A DNA stretch of 64,000 bases from Prevotella sp. Lineage in GTDB: Bacteria; Bacteroidota; Bacteroidia; Bacteroidales; Bacteroidaceae. Under the pieces are notes generated by a model. The model worked only from the letters and a program-made list of their open reading frames with translations. It was not told the origin of the DNA and did not search any database. The translations under genes and the position numbers were made by a program. The DNA lies in contig JAJWLX010000003.1 of the NCBI GenBank assembly GCA_021636625.1, positions 62,001 through 126,000 on the forward strand. The letters run 5' to 3'. This document shows, piece by piece, positions 33,977-42,205 of the stretch. The number at the start of each line of letters is the position of its first letter. Position 1 is the first letter of the stretch.

Positions 33977-34002
33977 ACCCTCTCCCTTTTACAGGAGAGG
34001 GT
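33977..34002 (-). terminator. intergenic hairpin
   Basis: ACCCTCTCC (33977-33985) pairs with GGAGAGGGT (33994-34002); 9-base stem. On the - strand it follows the 34009 gene's stop and precedes the next ribosome binding site, with AAAAAG after it. Weak terminator or processing site. Confidence 0.55.
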
Positions 34003-34008
34003 GGTTAG

Positions 34009-34257
34009 TTACTCAGTTACTTCCTCGTAAGTCTTATCGAAAATATCTGTCTTGCAAGGATAGAACTCTCCATTTACACCTTTGATGATATAGTCACCAA
34101 TAGATGCTTTCATATCTCCCTCTAAGGTATTAATTACAAGGGTAGTTCCTTTGTTTTCAACGGTTCCACCCATAAAATTGTCAATCTCAGACAAATTCTT
34201 GCCAGTCCACTGAATAGCCTCAATGACAACTGGCTTCTTTCTGTATTTTTTATTCAT
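34009..34257 (-). CDS. unknown phage protein ([11 protein letters not shown] family)
   Basis: 82 residues with the recurrent phage pattern [12 protein letters not shown], then [27 protein letters not shown] and a KTYEEV end. This small family is common in phages of many bacteria and has no assigned function. Confidence 0.7.
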   Translation of the reverse strand: MNKKYRKKPVVIEAIQWTGKNLSEIDNFMGGTVENKGTTLVINTLEGDMKASIGDYIIKGVNGEFYPCKTDIFDKTYEEVTE

Positions 34258-34271
34258 ATTACTACTTTTAT

Positions 34272-34285
34272 ATCCTTTGCAGGAT
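34272..34285 (-). other. small intergenic hairpin
   Basis: ATCCT-TTGC-AGGAT. Located after the stop of 34291 and before the ATG of 34257 on the - strand. Part of a series of junction hairpins in this operon. Confidence 0.4.
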
Positions 34286-34290
34286 GTTAG

Positions 34291-34476
34291 TTACTCTGGT
34301 GTCTTCGTTGTATATTTATCAGATGAAATGTGCAGAAACACATAATCGCCATCACTAGTAGTCTCGTTAATATCACAAGAAACACCTTCTGCTTTGTCAA
34401 ATACAAGTACTTCACAATCTTTGCCTACGAAGCTGATGTAAGATTGCAAATGCCCTATCAACTCACTTGCTTTCAT
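34291..34476 (-). CDS. small protein, MKxSxL family member
   Basis: 61 residues. Opens MKASELIGHLQ and continues with GKDCEVLVFD, related to the products at 34631 and 35491. Likely one small fold, copied three times. Function unknown. Confidence 0.6.
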   Translation of the reverse strand: MKASELIGHLQSYISFVGKDCEVLVFDKAEGVSCDINETTSDGDYVFLHISSDKYTTKTPE

Positions 34477-34630
34477 ATTACTATCTATATCCTTTCTTTA
34501 ATCTTACGCAATAATCAATAGCTTTGATTGCTAACCAAATGCTTATCGTCAATAAGATTTTTTCTAATCTCAAATAATATTCTCTTTGTTTCTGTAGAAT
34601 TCATATCATTTCTATTTATGCCCGAAGACG
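34477..34630 (-). other. gap with possible tiny ORFs and a UUCG-type hairpin
   Basis: About 150 bases. Two overlapping short frames exist on the - strand: an ATG frame from 34604 (29 residues) and a hydrophobic frame without ATG (LLTISIWLAIKAIDYC). Neither is convincing. A GTC-TTCG-GGC hairpin lies at 34620-34629 directly after the 34631 stop. Confidence 0.35.
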
Positions 34631-34855
34631 TTAACCTAACATATTATTAATGTTTAGATACTCCACATTCTCACCTAATTTTTCAACGTTAAAGAAGCCA
34701 GAGTTTGAAACAGTTCCATCATCGTCATATATCTTTGTGACGTGTATTGTATCTATATGACAACAATCATCATCGCTTATCTCAAAAGCAATAGGTAAGT
34801 CTCCGTGTTTTGCCTTTATTTTCTCTAAGCTTTTAACTAAATCACTTATTTTCAT
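34631..34855 (-). CDS. small protein, MKxSxL family member
   Basis: 74 residues. Opens MKISDLVKSLEKIKAKHGDLP, acidic middle (ISDDDCCHID). Related to the products at 34291 and 35491 by its start and by the GDLPIAFE strand. Function unknown. Confidence 0.65.
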   Translation of the reverse strand: MKISDLVKSLEKIKAKHGDLPIAFEISDDDCCHIDTIHVTKIYDDDGTVSNSGFFNVEKLGENVEYLNINNMLG

Positions 34856-34872
34856 ACTAATATCTTTTATAT

Positions 34873-34882
34873 GCCCGAAGGC
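34873..34882 (-). other. GCC-TTCG-GGC hairpin
   Basis: Very stable tetraloop motif, directly after the TAG at 34886-34888 of the upstream gene. Same element as at 34620. Confidence 0.45.
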
Positions 34883-34885
34883 GTA

Positions 34886-35113
34886 CTATTTTCCTTGATG
34901 TATAAACTGGCTTAAATCCACCTCATTGTGAATAAGGATGTTTGCAGCCTTTAAACCATCTATGAGAAGTTCCAACTGTTCTTTGTTGATAAAGAACAAT
35001 CTTCTTGCTATCTTCCCATTTTCGTAAGCACCGAGAAGAACTCTATCGTCTTCAACTTCTATGTTTATAAAGGGCTTATCCTTTGACGTTATATCCAAGC
35101 TATATTTGCTCAT
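34886..35113 (-). CDS. unknown phage protein
   Basis: 75 residues, beta-rich N terminus then a helix (LELLIDGLKAANILI). A GGAGGTG ribosome binding site lies in the end of the upstream gene. No motif. Confidence 0.65.
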   Translation of the reverse strand: MSKYSLDITSKDKPFINIEVEDDRVLLGAYENGKIARRLFFINKEQLELLIDGLKAANILIHNEVDLSQFIHQGK

Positions 35114-35115
35114 AC

Positions 35116-35277
35116 CTACACCTCCATTTCTAAGTTCTTTCTAGCCCAAGCTTCTGCCTTTGGCTTAGTTTTGAACTTCTTATCTTTCACTTCATGCCAA
35201 ACTCCATAAGGAGCGGTCTTATATTCGATGAGAAAAAGACCTTTCTCAATCTTGACTATTCTATATTCAAAATACAT
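35116..35277 (-). CDS. unknown small phage protein
   Basis: 53 residues, basic, with an aromatic-rich middle (LIEYKTAPYGVWHEV) and a helix. Fits exactly between its neighbours: its TAG is two bases before the next ATG and its codons contain that gene's GGAGG site. Confidence 0.55.
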   Translation of the reverse strand: MYFEYRIVKIEKGLFLIEYKTAPYGVWHEVKDKKFKTKPKAEAWARKNLEMEV

Positions 35278-35279
35278 AA

Positions 35280-35504
35280 TCAAAACGCTATTCTAAAATC
35301 CTTACCTTTCAAAGTAGGTCTCTTTTTGAGGACGAACTTCGTTAATTCTTCAAAGTCAATCGGGAAGAGCGCACAATATTTATACTTTAATGCCCAGTTA
35401 TCATCTTCCAATGTACGCAAGAAGGCTAGCTGTTCTTTTGTTACCCACTTGCATACTATATTGTCACGTACTACACCTTGTATTTTTATCTCAATCTTTA
35501 CCAT
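35280..35504 (-). CDS. unknown phage protein
   Basis: 74 residues, basic. Opens with a beta strand pair (VKIEIKIQGVV), then a Cys/Trp segment CKWVTKEQL. Overlaps the start of its upstream neighbour by 14 bases. No motif. Confidence 0.6.
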   Translation of the reverse strand: MVKIEIKIQGVVRDNIVCKWVTKEQLAFLRTLEDDNWALKYKYCALFPIDFEELTKFVLKKRPTLKGKDFRIAF

Positions 35505-35667
35505 TGTTTCCTACTTTTTTGAATGTATCAGTGACTATTATCAAAGAATTATCTTCTTCGTTGTACGCAAGGTCATTCGTTATATATCCTAAGTCGTCAA
35601 CAACTTCTATATTACCGAACTGTTTCTTACGAGTTTCAAGAAGCTTTATAAGTGCTGATATTTTCAT
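35491..35667 (-). CDS. small protein, MKxSxL family member
   Basis: 58 residues. Opens MKISALIKLLETRKKQFGNIEV, related to 34291 and 34631. A GGAGGTGAGGG ribosome binding site precedes its ATG. Overlaps the genes on both sides by a few bases. Function unknown. Confidence 0.6.
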   Translation of the reverse strand: MKISALIKLLETRKKQFGNIEVVDDLGYITNDLAYNEEDNSLIIVTDTFKKVGNNGKD

Positions 35668-36662
35668 CCCTCACCTCCTTTCCACTCATCAGTGGTGCCC
35701 AAGAGGTGCTTGGTTTCTTCGTTGTAAGGGATACACTCATCAAACCAATTACCTCCTACTGCGTTATAAGGAGCCTCATAATCACCATCATCAAAGAAGC
35801 TGAACTGACATAATTTCCAAGTTTCCTTCTTATCTCTCATCAAGCACCAGTCCATAGCCTTAAACTCGCACTTCTTTGGCAAGTCCACTATAGCTTTCTT
35901 CTCAGCATCCCAAGCCTTGCCTTTCTTAGCAAGAGCATCAAAGAGCTGCTGCTTCTCTTCTTCTGTGGCATAGCGCATAGAATAGTCTTTTGGTTTTGTA
36001 AAATAAGAACCCTTTTCTATAATTAAAGAATTATTCTCAAGCATTGTTACATAGCGATAAATATGTTCATCATCTTGACCTTCGTATATAAGTATATAGT
36101 GATAATTGTTAGAACTTTCAATTACACATAGTATATCTCCATCCTTGAACTCAGGCTGAGCTTTTTCAATCTCCAATGTGGTGAGGTTTAACTTACCTCC
36201 ATTATTTCTCTCGATTTTGGAGATATATCGCCTGATGACATTTACGCCTATCACCTTGTGCCAGTACTTTGTTTTGAGGACATCACTCCTATAATCAGGA
36301 GTTACAAACGCTGCATCAAACTCTGTGTATTCGTCATTATTCCACTTATCGAAGATGCAGATGTTATCTAGACCAGCCATCAGTACATCGCCTTTCTTCC
36401 AAGCGAACTTAGACCAATCACGCATTTCTTTTGAAGGAAGGAGAATCTGTAAGCCGTCAAGCCATCCCCTTAGTGTTCCAAGTTTAGAATAACCAAAAAG
36501 CTCATTATAACCTCCTTTGTCCCTTGTACACCAAATTGAAGTTTCAATTTCTGTTATTTCTACGTTATCAAACTCTACATCTATATTATGTAGATAATCG
36601 TACAGTATCGTTCTTTGCGGCTTATCCTTTAGGATTTCCGCTACGTTTATTTTTGTTTCCAT
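35664..36662 (-). CDS. unknown phage protein, possible repeat of small domains
   Basis: 332 residues. Mixed alpha/beta with Trp-rich segments (WSKFAWKKGDVLMAG, then FKDGDILCV, then FKAMDWCLMRDKKETW) that look like three copies of one small beta domain. The family is common in Bacteroides phages, with no known role. Soluble, no signal. Confidence 0.65.
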   Translation of the reverse strand: METKINVAEILKDKPQRTILYDYLHNIDVEFDNVEITEIETSIWCTRDKGGYNELFGYSKLGTLRGWLDGLQILLPSKEMRDWSKFAWKKGDVLMAGLDNICIFDKWNNDEYTEFDAAFVTPDYRSDVLKTKYWHKVIGVNVIRRYISKIERNNGGKLNLTTLEIEKAQPEFKDGDILCVIESSNNYHYILIYEGQDDEHIYRYVTMLENNSLIIEKGSYFTKPKDYSMRYATEEEKQQLFDALAKKGKAWDAEKKAIVDLPKKCEFKAMDWCLMRDKKETWKLCQFSFFDDGDYEAPYNAVGGNWFDECIPYNEETKHLLGTTDEWKGGEG

Positions 36663-36663
36663 A

Positions 36664-36849
36664 TCATTTTACTCTTATGAATTGAACAGCCTTTCCGTCT
36701 TTTCTGTCGATTGCGGCACAACAAATATCTTTGCAGATATTTTCATAAATATTGCTGCTTATCTCGTCAAAGAAGCAACCATTACATTCTTCTGTCTCGC
36801 TTTCAACCACCTTCAAGACGATTTCTGAGCCTATAGGTAAATCTTCCAT
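36664..36849 (-). CDS. small unknown protein with several Cys
   Basis: 61 residues, five Cys (ECNGCFFDE and KDICCAA). Could bind a metal. GAGGAGGTG ribosome binding site before its ATG. Function unknown. Confidence 0.6.
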   Translation of the reverse strand: MEDLPIGSEIVLKVVESETEECNGCFFDEISSNIYENICKDICCAAIDRKDGKAVQFIRVK

Positions 36850-36851
36850 AG

Positions 36852-37259
36852 TTACACCTCCTCATTGTACTTATAAACAAGCCCAACAACTAACTTTACA
36901 AGCTCATTGTTCGTCATAACTCTTGTGTCAGTATTACCAAGCCTCAGTTCATCAATGATACGTTCAGCAACCTTCTGAATGTGCCCCATCTTAGACAGAG
37001 GGAAACGCTCAATGTCAGCAGCCTTGTCAAGATGGAAGCTCTCACGAAGATAAGTGCCACGAATAACGCCATAAATTGACGGACGTTTTGTTACTACCCA
37101 TACACCTTCATCTAACTCGCTACATATACGCATACATACAGGCTCGTATCTGCCATTTACCTTACCATACAAGGTATTTGATATGTCGTGCTCAGGAATC
37201 TTGTATTCCTGATAGCGACCTTTACTGTTCTTTGTGTACAGAGTTGGAATCTTTTTCAT
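36852..37259 (-). CDS. unknown phage protein
   Basis: 135 residues, basic. No motif is recognised. It overlaps the end of the next gene (37222-38214) by 38 bases. Confidence 0.6.
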   Translation of the reverse strand: MKKIPTLYTKNSKGRYQEYKIPEHDISNTLYGKVNGRYEPVCMRICSELDEGVWVVTKRPSIYGVIRGTYLRESFHLDKAADIERFPLSKMGHIQKVAERIIDELRLGNTDTRVMTNNELVKLVVGLVYKYNEEV

Positions 37260-38214
37260 TTTTCTTACGTTTTAAGTTTGCTATTCTAGTCTCTCTAAGA
37301 TACTCCTCAGATTTCTTCAATCCGAGTTTCTTAGCTTGCTTTGTAACCTCGTAAACGCTTCTGCCGAGGATCCTGGCAATCTGTTTGTTCGAGGTGTTCG
37401 AATAAGCGACAGTCAAGGCTCTCGTCTGAGTCTCATTCCAAGGAGTACCGGTATTATCCTGCTCATTCTCCAGGAATTCGCCATCAGCATTAAGGTTGAA
37501 TCCGTTTAGGATACAGGCATTTGCTAGGGCGTTCTCGGCTCGTTTCCAGTCGAGTACCTTCTGACCGATAATCTCGAAGCCGAGGTTGAACTTGTCCGGG
37601 CATTCGGAGAATACTTCATCATCAACCTTGACCGGGTAGAGAATCTCCATAGCATTGCGCATACGAGCATAAACTCCTCGAATAGGGTTCGTGAAGCGTT
37701 CTGCGATGTTGACGGCGTGGATACCGTTGTACTTATCCATCATCTCAGCAAAGCGTTCTACAGAGCTTACAAGCATACTGCTCATCAGTTCCGACATCAG
37801 GAGCATTGTGTACATCTTATGCTCTTTGACGTGATGCTTGAGGAACTGGTTATCAATGGCATAGAAGCATTTCTGTATGTCCGGCTTCAAGTCATCCTCG
37901 ATGTTATCAGTCATATCCATCCAGAGTTGGGACATACCGCATTCCTTCATATAGTGCATAAAGGCATCGATAAGGTCGTCTGAACAATCCTTTGCCTCGG
38001 TGATTCTCTTCTTTGCCTCAAATCGGAAGACTTTCTTGTTCTCCTTGATGAGGTTGTACGTGTCTGTAATCTGCGTCTGAACCATAGAGGCAAATCCACC
38101 TATCATAGAATAGAAGAGCATATAGAAGCGATTCACCTGCTCTTCGGTTGGTACTTTGACCGGAATTCTAGCTAACACCGGTCTAGAGAAATTTGGATTC
38201 CATCCTGTCTGCAT
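37222..38214 (-). CDS. unknown protein with C-terminal HTH
   Basis: 330 residues. Long helical N-terminal part, then a DNA-binding-type helix-turn-helix in the last quarter (QTRALTVAYSNTSNKQIARI, LGRSVYEVTKQAKKLGL), followed by a basic tail. Likely binds DNA. A GGAGGTGTAGC site precedes the ATG. Confidence 0.6.
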   Translation of the reverse strand: MQTGWNPNFSRPVLARIPVKVPTEEQVNRFYMLFYSMIGGFASMVQTQITDTYNLIKENKKVFRFEAKKRITEAKDCSDDLIDAFMHYMKECGMSQLWMDMTDNIEDDLKPDIQKCFYAIDNQFLKHHVKEHKMYTMLLMSELMSSMLVSSVERFAEMMDKYNGIHAVNIAERFTNPIRGVYARMRNAMEILYPVKVDDEVFSECPDKFNLGFEIIGQKVLDWKRAENALANACILNGFNLNADGEFLENEQDNTGTPWNETQTRALTVAYSNTSNKQIARILGRSVYEVTKQAKKLGLKKSEEYLRETRIANLKRKKNEKDSNSVHKEQ

Positions 38215-38215
38215 G

Positions 38216-38374
38216 CTACACCTCCCTCTCTACTGCCAATGCGCAACTGATACAGAAGACCATCAGGAGCGAAAGGAAAACGTGTTCAATCATAAAGCAG
38301 ATGAATCCGTAACCTGCGACGAAAGCTGCAATAACGAGCAGGATAATTACTATTGTATGTTTGTATCTCTTCAT
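38216..38374 (-). CDS. small two-segment membrane protein
   Basis: 52 residues. Basic start (MKRYKHT), then hydrophobic segments at about residues 8-27 and 32-46. Its codons contain the GGAGG site of the next gene. Function unknown. Confidence 0.6.
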   Translation of the reverse strand: MKRYKHTIVIILLVIAAFVAGYGFICFMIEHVFLSLLMVFCISCALAVEREV

Positions 38375-38376
38375 AA

Positions 38377-38676
38377 TTACTTTGATTTTATGTTTCCGTA
38401 TGCAGCCATATAGCTATCGAGCTGCTGTGTCGCGTGTACAAGCTTCTGGTTGTAGCTATCTCGTTCTGCCCTAGCCTTAGAGATAAAGACGAAGCTAACG
38501 ATGAATGATATTACTACCGTTATCACGATGAACAACCAGGGCAGCTTGTGAACTGCCTTGTTTATTGCTCTTCCTAGGTTTCTTACGACAACCCAAGAGT
38601 AAACTCCTATGAACACAATCGCCTGCTTGGTGGTTGCGTTAGCAACTTCTGCGATTTTACCTTTGCTTTCTACCAT
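38377..38676 (-). CDS. membrane-anchored coiled-coil protein
   Basis: About 99 residues from the ATG at 38676 (a TTG two codons upstream is less likely). One membrane segment (about residues 47-66) and a C-terminal coiled coil. Resembles small Rz-like proteins in layout, but the lysis genes are elsewhere, so the role is open. Confidence 0.55.
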   Translation of the reverse strand: MVESKGKIAEVANATTKQAIVFIGVYSWVVVRNLGRAINKAVHKLPWLFIVITVVISFIVSFVFISKARAERDSYNQKLVHATQQLDSYMAAYGNIKSK

Positions 38677-38682
38677 AATCAA

Positions 38683-39258
38683 CTAATTTAAAAGTATTGG
38701 TAATCTTCTGAAAATCTCATTGTCTGGAGTCTTAAACTCCTTATCCCACGTACGATACAGAACGTTAAGGTTCAGTTTCTTCGCGATGGGCTTAAACCTT
38801 TTCTCGAAAAATGAAAACTGTTCCTTAAACACATATAAGCGGTTACTAGGCAAGAGAGAAATATTGTTAAAGTAATCACTAGAGGTGCTGTGGTTGGCTA
38901 TTTTTTCTAAAGCCAGCCAATCTTTCATGCTTTTTGGAGAAATGCTAAGACCATCAATATAAGAAAAGAGATGTGGCAAACGGGACATAAGAATGAGTCC
39001 GCTTGTATAAACGAATATGTTTTCGATGTTCGGAAAATCTTTCTTGACACTGCGGGCGAAATCATCAAGGTCGATACTTGCCATGAATGGTTCTCCGCCC
39101 GTAATACACAAAGTGTGTATTGTTTTCAATTCCTTAACCGTAGCGACTGGAATTTTCTCAATGTCGTACAGTTTATTGCAGCATAATTCACATTTGTAAT
39201 TGCATTTGCTAAGAATCATCAAATGCATGATTTCTGGTTTCACTTTTCTTTCTGCCAT
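38683..39258 (-). CDS. radical SAM protein
   Basis: 191 residues. The CX3CX2C cluster site is clear: C19-NYK-C23-EL-C26, followed by TGGEPF (about residues 54-59), which binds the SAM amino group. Length is close to that of compact enzymes such as QueE or NrdG-type activases. No QueC, QueD or class III reductase gene is visible here, so substrate is unknown. It may modify a nucleotide, tRNA or protein. Phage copies are known but not common. Confidence 0.8.
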   Translation of the reverse strand: MAERKVKPEIMHLMILSKCNYKCELCCNKLYDIEKIPVATVKELKTIHTLCITGGEPFMASIDLDDFARSVKKDFPNIENIFVYTSGLILMSRLPHLFSYIDGLSISPKSMKDWLALEKIANHSTSSDYFNNISLLPSNRLYVFKEQFSFFEKRFKPIAKKLNLNVLYRTWDKEFKTPDNEIFRRLPILLN

Positions 39259-39296
39259 AATTCTAAAATATTACATTAACAATGTTTTGGTTTAAA

Positions 39297-40040
39297 TTAT
39301 ATGTGACAATCATACATCGTTAGAAGAGTGTCAGGAGGAAGCGATGCAAGAAGTTGTTTCACTTCTTCAATCCACACATCTTTATCCTTTTCGTCTGATA
39401 CTACGGCAAACCAACCCATTTTTCCACGCTCATACCATTTTCCGTCCTTAACAACTGCGAATACTGATATTTCTTCTACATTGGATATATCCTTAATGCG
39501 AGCTTGGTCGCAACGACCTTCTGCCTTTAGTTTCTTGAAGTAATTAAGGTCTTCTCTTGAATAGAACATTGGAAAATTCGGATAGCATAATGGAGCTTCC
39601 TTCGATATATCCTTTAATTGAAGTCTTCCAGCATATCTGCCTCCCATTTGATACCAATCCCATTTGGCATCATTATTATAGGTGCGCCAAACGCTGCCAT
39701 CCTCATGTATCTCAATATTCTCGCTTCCATCATCTATATCCATACGGTAATATTTCACAGCATCCTCGTACATCTGTTCGTCCGTCCAGTTAAGATGCCT
39801 TGGAAATTCGTTCTCAATATAATCTGCATGTGCCTTGCTACATTTGGCAAGATATGCATCTTTATCTTGTAGGAACACATCATAGTAATTCTTTTTGTAT
39901 TCCTCAATCTCCTTACGTTTCTCACTAATAAGCTGCTCTTTGGTCATGTATAAATGCATAGGCAGTTCTAGATTTTCATCATATTTGGCGAGTTGCTTCT
40001 CAGGCTCATCACCAATTACCAATGTTAAAAAATGACTCAT
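39297..40040 (-). CDS. unknown phage protein
   Basis: 247 residues. Contains WDWYQMGGRYAGRL, then VFAVVKDGKWYERGKMGWF, and ends PPDTLLTMYDCHI. This pattern recurs in proteins from many unrelated phages; no function has been assigned that I can name. Soluble. Confidence 0.65.
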   Translation of the reverse strand: MSHFLTLVIGDEPEKQLAKYDENLELPMHLYMTKEQLISEKRKEIEEYKKNYYDVFLQDKDAYLAKCSKAHADYIENEFPRHLNWTDEQMYEDAVKYYRMDIDDGSENIEIHEDGSVWRTYNNDAKWDWYQMGGRYAGRLQLKDISKEAPLCYPNFPMFYSREDLNYFKKLKAEGRCDQARIKDISNVEEISVFAVVKDGKWYERGKMGWFAVVSDEKDKDVWIEEVKQLLASLPPDTLLTMYDCHI

Positions 40041-40076
40041 GTTTATCTATATATTAATACGTTTTCAATTCTAAAA

Positions 40077-40199
40077 TTACTTGGTTCGGTTGCACCAGTT
40101 ATCGGTTGATTGCCAATAACCAGCTAACCATATTTCTTTTGGTGTCGCATCAGAATGCTCACTGAGCCATTCCTCTGCCATCTTACTTACATCCGCCAT
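40077..40199 (-). CDS. small unknown protein
   Basis: 40 residues, Trp-rich (EEWLSE, IWLAGYWQSTDNW). Starts three bases after the stop position of the DnaC-like gene. Supported only by its fit. Confidence 0.5.
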   Translation of the reverse strand: MADVSKMAEEWLSEHSDATPKEIWLAGYWQSTDNWCNRTK

Positions 40200-40202
40200 A
40201 AT

Positions 40203-40811
40203 TTACTTTCTTAAAGAATCCCCAATAAAAGGAACTGCTTTTGTTGTTGCTATCAATCTATCCACAACTCTATCTCCATATCTCTGAGTAAGCTCATCAA
40301 TACTGAGGTTTGTTGTAAGTATGAGTAGTTTTCCCTTCTTTTCAGCAGCGTCACAAAGTTCAGCAAATGGCATACGCTTGTTGCCATAAGAGTTAAGGTT
40401 ATCCTCTGTACCAATATCGTCAATATAGATAATGTGTAGCTTAAGGATTTCATCAATCTTTTGATTCAACTCTTGTGCGCTAAAGATGTTCACCACCTTT
40501 TTGTGTACATCTTTAATAAGAAGAGGAAGGATATACATTCCGATTACCGACTTGCCTAATCCGCAACCGCCGAACATCAATAACCCTTTTCCTTTGTTGT
40601 CTGTCATCCAATCGACAATAGGTCGGTAATTGTATTCGTTCCATTCAGCGTTGCGCCCAGACTTCATATTGACTACGTATTGTAAACCTCCACGCAAACG
40701 TTTTTCTGCGTTAGGGATATTTATTTGCACCCTGTCAATTTCCTGAGGATAACCAGTATCTCGCATTTGAGATACAAGTTTCTTGAAATATTCACTATCT
40801 ATTTGTTCCAT
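40203..40811 (-). CDS. DnaC-like helicase loader ATPase
   Basis: 202 residues. Walker A GGCGLGKS (about residues 78-85), Walker B IIYIDDIG, and a sensor-like LLILTTNLS. This is the DnaC/IstB-type AAA+ family that loads the replicative helicase. It overlaps the upstream gene by 13 bases. The host DnaB would be the likely partner, as no phage helicase is visible in this window. Confidence 0.85.
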   Translation of the reverse strand: MEQIDSEYFKKLVSQMRDTGYPQEIDRVQINIPNAEKRLRGGLQYVVNMKSGRNAEWNEYNYRPIVDWMTDNKGKGLLMFGGCGLGKSVIGMYILPLLIKDVHKKVVNIFSAQELNQKIDEILKLHIIYIDDIGTEDNLNSYGNKRMPFAELCDAAEKKGKLLILTTNLSIDELTQRYGDRVVDRLIATTKAVPFIGDSLRK

Positions 40812-41188
40812 CTTGGGTCTAATTTATATCTTTCGTCGTTATTGCTGTTCTGCAAATTCATTCCAACAGGAAGATTTGATGAACCATGATTTCCATAGTT
40901 GTTTCTCTTCCATGTCGCAAGACGGTTAGCTATCTGAAACGCTTTCTGTTTTTCCCAAAGCATTTTAGTACCGCCGTCATTTACTTGCGTCCAATACAAA
41001 AAGAAATTATTCAACATATCTCCACCATATTTTGGAAGATATTTTTTTAACTTATTCTTGAAAACTTCTTTTCTTTCTTCGATGGATTCTGTCGTTTTCG
41101 TTTTAGGTGGGATGATTTTATACCCAAGCTCTTCTAAAATGGCAATCCATCTTGCTCGCTCTGATTCTGTTGGTTGTTTTTCAAACAT
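40799..41188 (-). CDS. replication initiator-associated protein, helicase loader partner
   Basis: 129 residues. The segment LNNFFLYWTQVNDGGTKMLW and the following IANRLATWKRN is typical of proteins encoded beside DnaC-like loaders in Bacteroides phages and elements. Probably helps recruit the loader to single-stranded DNA. It lacks a winged-helix initiator domain, so it may be only the C-terminal part of the usual protein. Confidence 0.6.
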   Translation of the reverse strand: MFEKQPTESERARWIAILEELGYKIIPPKTKTTESIEERKEVFKNKLKKYLPKYGGDMLNNFFLYWTQVNDGGTKMLWEKQKAFQIANRLATWKRNNYGNHGSSNLPVGMNLQNSNNDERYKLDPRWNK

Positions 41189-41715
41189 ATTCCTTTCATA
41201 AATTTATCTGTTTCTGTTTCAGAGTACCCGATATACTCATCGGAAAACTGGATACCGTCAATCATATACCTAAACGAATAAGCGTTAATCTCATTTACAG
41301 CATGTAAATAATTAGCTCGTCGGTTTGTTAAATACGGCAGAAACATAAACGAATTATCAAATTTAATTTCTTGACCAATAAGTGTGATTTTTAAATCATA
41401 ATAGTCAAATTTTCGTAAATCCATATATGTCTTCACAGCATTGGCATATCTTATTGCTTGCAGTAAAGCATCACTTCCAACTTTATCCCTTTTCAACTCT
41501 ATGATGTTTATTCTTAGAATTGAGTCAAAGGCATCACCAAAATGTTTACGAGTCACAAATATTAAATCAGAACGCCCGGCCTCGTCACCCAAAAAAGTTT
41601 GTCTAAGCCTCATTATTGTGCCATCCTCTACAACATCTGCCAAACCTCGCTCTTTTAGTTGTTCGTCAGTTGCTTCATATATAGCATCTTCAAGTTCTTT
41701 CTCTAATAGATTCAT
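41134..41715 (-). CDS. PD-(D/E)XK nuclease-like protein with SSB-like tail
   Basis: About 193 residues from ATG 41715 (a start at 41754 would overlap the previous gene). A putative nuclease core: GRSDLIFV (Asp), then IIELKRDK (Glu-x-Lys), then LLQAIRYANAV. It ends EQDGLPF, as does the DUF3127 protein at 42206; SSB proteins end in a similar DDIPF motif. The tail may mimic or bind SSB partners. The role is likely recombination or repair. Confidence 0.6.
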   Translation of the reverse strand: MNLLEKELEDAIYEATDEQLKERGLADVVEDGTIMRLRQTFLGDEAGRSDLIFVTRKHFGDAFDSILRINIIELKRDKVGSDALLQAIRYANAVKTYMDLRKFDYYDLKITLIGQEIKFDNSFMFLPYLTNRRANYLHAVNEINAYSFRYMIDGIQFSDEYIGYSETETDKFMKGICLKNNQQNQSEQDGLPF

Positions 41716-41716
41716 A

Positions 41717-42154
41717 CTACAAATATTTTTGATTATTAGAAATATCATGCTCAATGTGCAGAAGCGCTATGTACTCTTCAGAAGAAGGAATGTATATGCC
41801 GGCGACATTGCTAGCCCAGTTTCTGAAACGTTCGATAGCCTCAGACAACTCTTCTTTCGTAAGCTTTGCGGTCGATATAACGTATTCCCTATCTGTTCCG
41901 AGTAGATCATCGTGTTTCTGTCGAACAAACAAGTCTCTATTGACAATCCTCTTGAAGTAGCATGTCTTGACTTCATCTAGAGTGTTGCCGGTCTGTAAGC
42001 CGAAGTAAGCGAGGATCGTATGAAGGTACTTCAACTGCTGAAGTGTCTTTGCCTTCTTTTCCACGACCTCTACCATACTCTGCTTTTCAATCAGCTTCTC
42101 TATCTTCAGTCTGAGATTCTGTACTTCAAGAGGATTCTTGGTATTATACATCAT
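41717..42154 (-). CDS. recombination-associated protein, NinB-like (tentative)
   Basis: 145 residues. N-terminal coiled coil then the pattern KRIVNRDLF ... STAKLTKEELSEAIERFRNWASNVAGIYIPSSEEYIAL, which resembles the C-terminal part of NinB/Orf-type recombination mediators. Position between SSB-like and nuclease genes fits. The assignment is by pattern only. Confidence 0.5.
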   Translation of the reverse strand: MMYNTKNPLEVQNLRLKIEKLIEKQSMVEVVEKKAKTLQQLKYLHTILAYFGLQTGNTLDEVKTCYFKRIVNRDLFVRQKHDDLLGTDREYVISTAKLTKEELSEAIERFRNWASNVAGIYIPSSEEYIALLHIEHDISNNQKYL

Positions 42155-42205
42155 ACTATTTCAGCATTGAATGTATCTTTAATCAGCTTTAGCTTGTCAG
42201 TAAGA

